A DNA stretch of 64,000 bases from Trematomus loennbergii (lineage: Eukaryota > Chordata > Actinopteri > Perciformes > Nototheniidae): assembly GCA_012861695.1 (NCBI GenBank), contig JAAOOA010000026.1, positions 20,958,001-21,022,000 on the forward strand, in the 5' to 3' direction. The notes below the pieces were generated by a model. It was not told the DNA's origin and did no database searches. It was given only the letters and a program-made list of their open reading frames with translations. Shown piece by piece: positions 13,539-64,000 of this stretch (position 1 is the stretch's first letter; each line of letters opens with the position of its first letter). The translations under genes were made by a program, and so were the position numbers.

Positions 13539-13955
13539 TCAGTTGACGCGGCACGCTCGAATCATCAGCAGCTGCAGCAGGATGAACAGCGGCGATACGA
13601 TGAGGCCGAACCACAGGTCTCTGGCCTGCTCCTGCTCCGCCAGCTTCTGACAGAGCAGCACCTCGCACACCAGCTTCAGGCTGAGCACCGTCAGCACCCA
13701 GAGGAGCCGCAGCACTGCCAGGCGCTTCTCGTTCTCCTGGTAAAGACGGATGGACACAATGGCCGTGAAGTAGGTGCTGAGGCCGTCGGCGGCGAACAGC
13801 GGGACGAACACAAGCCACCAGCTCAGTGAGGGGGTGAACATGTCAAATCGCAGAGCAACCAGCATGCTGAATACCAGCAGAGCTAGCAGGTGGAGGAAGA
13901 GTTCAAAGGTGGCAAAGCCCAGCCACTGGACCAGTTCCCTCAGGGAGAACAGCAT
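13539..13955 (-). CDS. tmem203: Transmembrane protein 203
   Basis: This is a 138-residue multi-pass membrane protein very close to vertebrate TMEM203 (136 aa in human), an ER protein linked to calcium handling and STING signalling. The ATG at 13955 gives MLFSLRELVQWLGFATFE, the usual family start; the open frame extends eight codons further upstream but with no ATG. Recognisable blocks are FAADGLSTYFTAIVSIRLYQ, EKRLAVLRLLWVLTVLSLKL, LLCQKLAEQ and the family C-terminus LLQLLMIRACRVN. There are about four hydrophobic segments. Compared with human there is a small insertion, EQEQARDLW for EQTRELW. It is a single coding exon and the only one of the four genes without an indel. A 5' untranslated exon near 14656-14840 is likely. 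Confidence 0.97.
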   Translation of the reverse strand: MLFSLRELVQWLGFATFELFLHLLALLVFSMLVALRFDMFTPSLSWWLVFVPLFAADGLSTYFTAIVSIRLYQENEKRLAVLRLLWVLTVLSLKLVCEVLLCQKLAEQEQARDLWFGLIVSPLFILLQLLMIRACRVN

Positions 13956-14655
13956 GGCTGAGGACAGCAGGGTCTTCAACCAGGGACGGACTGACTGAGG
14001 ACGGCCGAGACACGCACTAGGCAGCCCTGGTTAGGGGCCAAATATTCCAGAGTTAGGGTGGAGGTCAGAAGTCACTGCTTATGCCTGGAAATGGAGAGGT
14101 GCTGCAGAGATGACCCACTTCACTCTTGGTTACATCTTCAAATCCAAAACTGAGGAGGATGATGATCTGGGAGGTGTCTGCAGAAGGTCCTCTGGAAACC
14201 CTTCCTTATGTAAAATAAAGAACACATAACATTATAAAATCGGATAGAGTGTGTCACATCTGAAAGAAAGAATCAAAAACAACTACACCCCGCATTGTCT
14301 GTAACGTAGTGTAGACAGGGCCCATGTCACATCTTACTGAATTAGTAAACAGCTAGTGAAGATAGACAGTGATTATACCTTTCTCCCTTATGTCATCACA
14401 TTGTCAGCTCAATTTTCAGAAGGACTAACGTCACGTAGAAACCAATTGACTATCTGAATTAGAAATGATACATTAACATTACATATTAGCGTTAAGATCG
14501 AGCTACTGTTACATCGATGATACAGCCAGTCGCCGATCCTTTCACTACAATGCTAGCTAACGACAGTCAGAGATGATACAGTCCATCTTATTACCAACAC
14601 AACACACATAAAGCCTTATACAACATGTGTTTCATTGTGACCACACTTTACTTTA

Positions 14656-15120
14656 CCTTAATAACAGTCGGGAGTATTTTCCTCCATCCAGCTGAAAGCG
14701 AAATTGTTTAGTACATAAGGCTAACAAACGGCTACCATCGTAGCTTCTCCTCTTGTCTCGCCTACTGAGAAAGCAACGCGAGAAGAGAAACTCGGATTGT
14801 ACGGTGGCCGGAAGGGACGGATTTTGGTTTATGAGCAAATATTTGCAATATCACCGCTTATTATACAGCGTTATGTCGTGAGTATAACAAGTAGAACTTC
14901 CACCTGTTTTTGGGGGGGGGGTAATAATAGATATAAAACAAATATAAATATATCAATTTTGGTTGGTTTCTTTATATTAGGCTCAATATATAGATACATC
15001 TCCGGTCTCTAGGTGGCAGTAGTGAGGTGACACTTCAACCGCAAACAGTCGGGTCAAAACCGAAGAAGAAACACAGTTCGTGTGGAGAACTGTGGAGAAC
15101 TGTGGAGAAGTCATTTACAG
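14656..15120. promoter_or_regulatory. Putative tmem203/alad divergent promoter with 5' non-coding exons
   Basis: On the minus strand a GTAAAG donor near 14655 could end a tmem203 5' UTR exon running from about 14840. On the plus strand 'catttacag|gtaatt' at 15112-15126 could end an alad 5' non-coding exon starting near 15010-15060. The alad start-codon exon does have an acceptor (tctcag, ending 15810), so an upstream exon must exist. Transcription would diverge from about 14840-15060. The boundaries are inferred from splice-like signals only. Confidence 0.45.
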
Positions 15121-15817
15121 GTAATTACAATGTCTTAATGTTGTATTTCTGTCGTTTTTATTTATATTTGTGTATTGTAGTGTTACATATTGAATACATA
15201 CGTTGCTCTGGGTTATTGCTTTAACACCCCCCGTACATTGCAATGTTATTTTCCCGACCAAGGTGACAAATGAAATGTTGTAAAAGTAACTCAACCTGTT
15301 CTGGCTAAACGAGCACACTGGCGGTGAAAATGTTAAAAATAACACCCATTAAAGTTAAATGGCAATTACACAACCGTTATTACTGATGTGTTTCATGCTA
15401 AAAAAAAAAGTAAACTGCTCCGTAAGAACAATGTTTTTCATCTTAAAGTTACAGTTTGCCATATACATCTATCACATTGCTCGGGAAGATATTCGTTATT
15501 GTGAATTAAAGCATTGCTGCAAAGTTAAGACAAAGCATGTGCATGGAGAACAAAGTGCTAAACATTGCCTTTGGGACTAAAAGCTTTCTATTTAATATCA
15601 TTTGAAAACCTGCAGCCTGCTTTTTGTGCAGTGAGGTGGGTCTAAGCTGGTGTTTAGAGAAGCAGCATCACGCATGCCTGCTCACATTTAACGCTGAAAT
15701 AGTTGTGTTGAAGCAAAAGAGTGTGAGAGTGGTATTCTGACTGATGTCCAAACAGAACCTGACCTGTTCCCACGTTCTGTGTTGTTTCACTAATGATCCC
15801 TCTGTCTCAGGGTAAAT

Positions 15818-20880
<5,063 letters not shown>

Positions 20881-21302
20881 AAATGAAGATCTGAGAGCAA
20901 ATACTGGATGGACCTAGAGACCGACCAACACACAGACTCCTTTTATAAATATCAAAATGATAACTCAATCAAGCACAGAGCTAAGCAAAATCAAATGGAT
21001 GAAATGTATGAGAACATGTTAGGCCTTTTTGTCTTTTCTGTTTAGCTTTGATATTTAAATATCAGTATGCACATGTTCACCTGTGTGACTTGTGTCTTTC
21101 ATAAAGCTTTTAAAGGGCTGAACACTGAGAATGTAAAAGCTGTGTTTCCTAGCAGGACCTGTCTCCTGTGTGTGAGTGTGATCAGCATTCAATCAAGTAA
21201 GTCATTTCTTAACTAATGTGATTATGGAGGTACTTGTATGACTCGTGAGCAATAATCTGATATGTTCCTGCTGCCTCAGTTTAAGCACTCCCCTAACGAG
21301 GG

Positions 21303-21308
21303 AATAAA
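21303..21308 (+). other. Candidate alad poly(A) signal
   Basis: An AATAAA about 420 bases after the alad stop, followed within 30-50 bases by a GT-rich segment (gagtgtgggtttttatttgtt), which suits a cleavage site. Confidence 0.5.
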
Positions 21309-21841
21309 ATCATTCAGAGCTACAAGTGAGTGTGGGTTTTTATTTGTTCACGTTTAGGCATGCTGGGTAATGCATCACCTCTTTACTCTTTGTTACGACT
21401 TAAGCCACGCTTTATTAAGACCTTTCTGCACTTCCTGTCACATGGTTTCTCTTAAGCAAACATTTATATCGTTGCTGCTACAGGCTGATTCTACTTAATG
21501 AAACAATGTAAAACACACATTTAATGTAGATTAACTGTTTTATTGTGCTTATATGATCCGAAAAAATTAACGCTTGGTTTTTAGACCTTACATTTTTTTT
21601 CCCCCATGTTATTCAAATTGCTTTTGCCAGATATATACTTATTTATATTACAATAAACACATATATTCTGTATATTAAGGCACATAGATAGTTCTCATTG
21701 AAAACATATAACCAAAAGCACATGTAAAAGTCTACTATTCATACAAAAAGTACAATTAAATACACTTAATAAAAAATATGTTTAAAAAAATAACAGTCAA
21801 GTACTTTTAAGGATTAAAGTACTAGCAAATATATTTGTTAA

Positions 21842-22407
21842 AGGTCCCATGTCATGGCCATTTCTTCTAATCATATTTCCATTGTTGAGGTCTACCCTCC
21901 CTGTGAGCCCAGTGTGCTCTGATTGGTCGGGACGAGGCTCGTTGCTGCTGCGAGCTGCTGCGAGGAGAGGACAGGTTTCCGGGTCGGCGATACAGAGAGA
22001 CACAGCGAAACTCATCTTGAGCACACACAAACACTCACAGCCGAAGTAAAAACAATAAGTGTGGCTTGATATTGAGTAAGAAAAAGGTTTATAACGCTGT
22101 GAGAATGGGTCTGCGGAGAGCATTACTCCGCGATCCCAACTCGTCTATTACCAGCGTTCAGGGAGCTCTATGCAAGTCTAATGGGGACTCCCTGTTAGTT
22201 AGCCAAGGGATCCTGTGTGTGAGGTGCTCCGCGGATTGGTCCAATTGGGCGTTCTGGGGCAGCATAGGCAGGTATTTTCGGTGTTAGAGTTTTACTCGCT
22301 ACAGGGTGTACTTTGAGGGTTTGTGACTCTGCAGACCGTTTACATGCAGAAAAAGCTACATAACACATGGGGACGGGTAATAACTGGAAAAGCATGACAT
22401 GGGCCCT
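21842..22407. mobile_element. TTAA-flanked MITE (AGGTCCCATGTCATG ends)
   Basis: It begins AGGTCCCATGTCATG and ends CATGACATGGGCCCT, near-perfect inverted repeats, with TTAA at 21838-21841 and 22408-22411. There is no coding capacity. Duplicated TTAA is the hallmark of piggyBac-type insertion, so a piggyBac-mobilised MITE is my inference; the terminal AGG rather than CCC leaves doubt. Confidence 0.75.
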
Positions 22408-24236
22408 TTAAGAACATAAAATACGATTGTTGCAGGTCAAAAACTGCGTACATTGATTATTTAATATAATTGTATTTTTCTTTTTTTTACATGTGTAGGG
22501 CTAAAACGTGTGACATTATCTAAAAATAAAACATAAATATAGAATTAAAAAGTGTGATTTAGATCCTTTTTTAAAAGAATCTGTGGTTTATAATTTGCTG
22601 CAGATAGATAAAGACACTCATTTCTAAACTAAATGATTTATAGGATGGATATGTTGGCAGTGTTAAGACCTTGACTGCTGACATCTGAGAGGTTCCAGAA
22701 AAGCTTTAATACGATGAATCATTTCCGCTTAATTCAAGGTGCTGCTGTGTGGGCGGGGGCCGTTCTGCAGCTGCACGGTGAAGAGAAGACACACAAACAG
22801 CATCCGGGCACACAGTGCTCTGTGAATGTGCTGTATGTCTCTGGATATGGTCTTCCACATTTCTTTAAAAACACCCTTTCAGATCTTTTCACAACAAGCA
22901 AGGGCGATGATTCACTCATCAAGTTACAGTCCGTTAAAAAGCAGGAAGATGTGACCCCCAAACTGACCTCTGACCTCTCTGGAGACATGTAGGCGCCGTG
23001 ATGGTTACCAATCACATTTTAGATGACTGGATTATTATATGTAATTATAAGTTAAAGTATACATTTAAAAAAGTGTCCATTTCACAGGGGTAACTAGTCA
23101 AATGAACAATGGCTGACTTCCATTTAGCTGCTTCTGTTTTAGGATCGGTATTTATTTCTGTTTTGAACTTTGCACATTCCTTGGACAATTTTTGCACATT
23201 TCTACAAAACTACCACTGCTAAAAACTGCAGACCCCTTTTTTTCATTTTAAAAGTATAGACATATACACATACACACATTCATTTTTTCTATTGTCTAAT
23301 GGCTTTCCTAAAACTCCATAAAATAGCAGCAGACACTTGTTAAAAAACATGTTTAGAAAACTACACGAGCGACCCCTTAATAATCCCCAAATTGCTCAAC
23401 AGTTATTACCAATGGTTATTACGCACTGGTGACTAGCAGGTGTATACCTTTACAGTCTACACTGGTCTTAATGGCAGGCAGGGGGCGACTCTTGTCCGTT
23501 TTTAAAGCTTTATTCATACACTGCAAAAAACAGGCATCTCAAATATTTTTACATTGAATTTTATCCGTCGCTCTTTGATTCATTGTCACATTTATCCCTA
23601 AACATGAACAACTTGCCACCATGTTAACACAGGAACCACTTGTTTCCAAATCAATTTTATTTGTGAGTTTGTCTTAAGAAACACAGATGTCATTCAGGTT
23701 CTGCCTTTAAGGAAGATAATAAGTCTTTCATTTGTTAATAATATCAGCACAAATAGGTTCTACATTGACTTTATCTCAATTCGTCTAAAGAAGCACATTA
23801 GGTCACATGTTTACCTGAGTAATACTTATTTTAAACCCAATGGTCAGATGATTAATGGACTTTTCTTGCAGTGTGTGACGTGCGGGGGCCGAGCTGAGGG
23901 CTGCTCTCGTTTAAGTTGCAGTCATCTGGATGGATGTTATCACTCTCCGGGAGCCTGTCAGTGGAGCACCGTGCTGCGCTGGAGAAGTCTCTTTTGGAAG
24001 TATACGGGAACTTCACTCACCGTGGATTTACGCAGCGGAGACGCATGGCACCGCCGGACTGGCACGACAGGATGATACCTTTACCGACTTTTAACGTTTG
24101 AAATAAAGAGAAACAGAGAGTGGGGGAAGACGGACACTTATGGTGTGGTGTCAGGGTGCCACAGCCGGCCGTGTCTCCTCTCCAAACCGTGCGTACTTTC
24201 ATTTTGGGGGTTTGTTCCAAGCGGCTGGGACGCGAC

Positions 24237-64000
<39,764 letters not shown>

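Larger units (their letters stand above)
20881..24236. other. alad 3' UTR, spacer and npr2 5' UTR
   Basis: The alad 3' UTR probably ends after the AATAAA at 21303-21308. An inverted-repeat element occupies 21842-22407. The last few hundred bases before 24237 are the likely npr2 5' UTR and promoter, but no clear TATA box or start site could be chosen. Open frames at 22714-23015 on both strands have no recognisable motif. Confidence 0.55.

Noticed and set aside
22714..23015. Overlapping open frames on both strands between alad and npr2
   Set aside because: No motif or splice evidence; probably chance.
24120..24236. Upstream in-frame extension of the npr2 start
   Set aside because: The extension begins at GTG rather than ATG and would push the signal peptide inward; the ATG at 24237 fits the family.

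Overview
The window is a piece of a ray-finned (teleost) fish nuclear genome. The genes are intron-rich, with GT-AG splice sites. The gaps hold long (CA)n/(TG)n microsatellites, tRNA-derived SINEs, short inverted-repeat DNA transposons and LINE 3' tails of the kind common in percomorph fish. Nothing looks bacterial, viral or plasmid-like.

Four genes can be supported. Taperin (tprn, minus strand) has its large first coding exon at 8269-10401; its 3' exons were not found in the 8.2 kb to the left. tmem203 (minus) is one coding exon at 13539-13955. alad (plus; delta-aminolevulinate dehydratase, haem synthesis) has 11 coding exons between 15818 and 20880. A natriuretic-peptide-receptor guanylyl cyclase, best matched to npr2 (plus), starts at 24237 and runs off the right edge after 12 coding exons. 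Those exons carry the hormone-binding ectodomain, the transmembrane helix and the first part of the kinase-homology domain. tmem203 and alad lie head to head and probably share a promoter region. The human orthologues of all four genes are on chromosome 9, so the block looks like preserved linkage. I see no shared pathway among them.

Layout: 1-8268, no recognised exon, probably the first tprn intron. 8269-10740, tprn exon and its GC-rich promoter. 10741-13538, AT-rich spacer. 13539-15120, tmem203 and the divergent promoter. 15121-20880, alad, with an inverted-repeat element in intron 6. 20881-24236, spacer with a TTAA-flanked element. 24237-64000, npr2 with very long repeat-filled introns: a palindrome with a MADF-like coding relic, a piggyBac-like element carrying a CA tract, SINEs, a 30-bp minisatellite of about 20 copies, and a hAT element nested inside an older TTAA element.

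The most important caution for a reader is that three of the four genes contain single-base indels that break otherwise well-conserved frames: three in tprn, one in alad, three in npr2. All sit in or beside short homopolymer runs, while splice sites and flanking codons are intact. I read these as probable consensus errors in a long-read assembly rather than gene decay. I found no convincing new biological system. The items most worth a second look are the indel pattern, the nested transposons and the palindrome.
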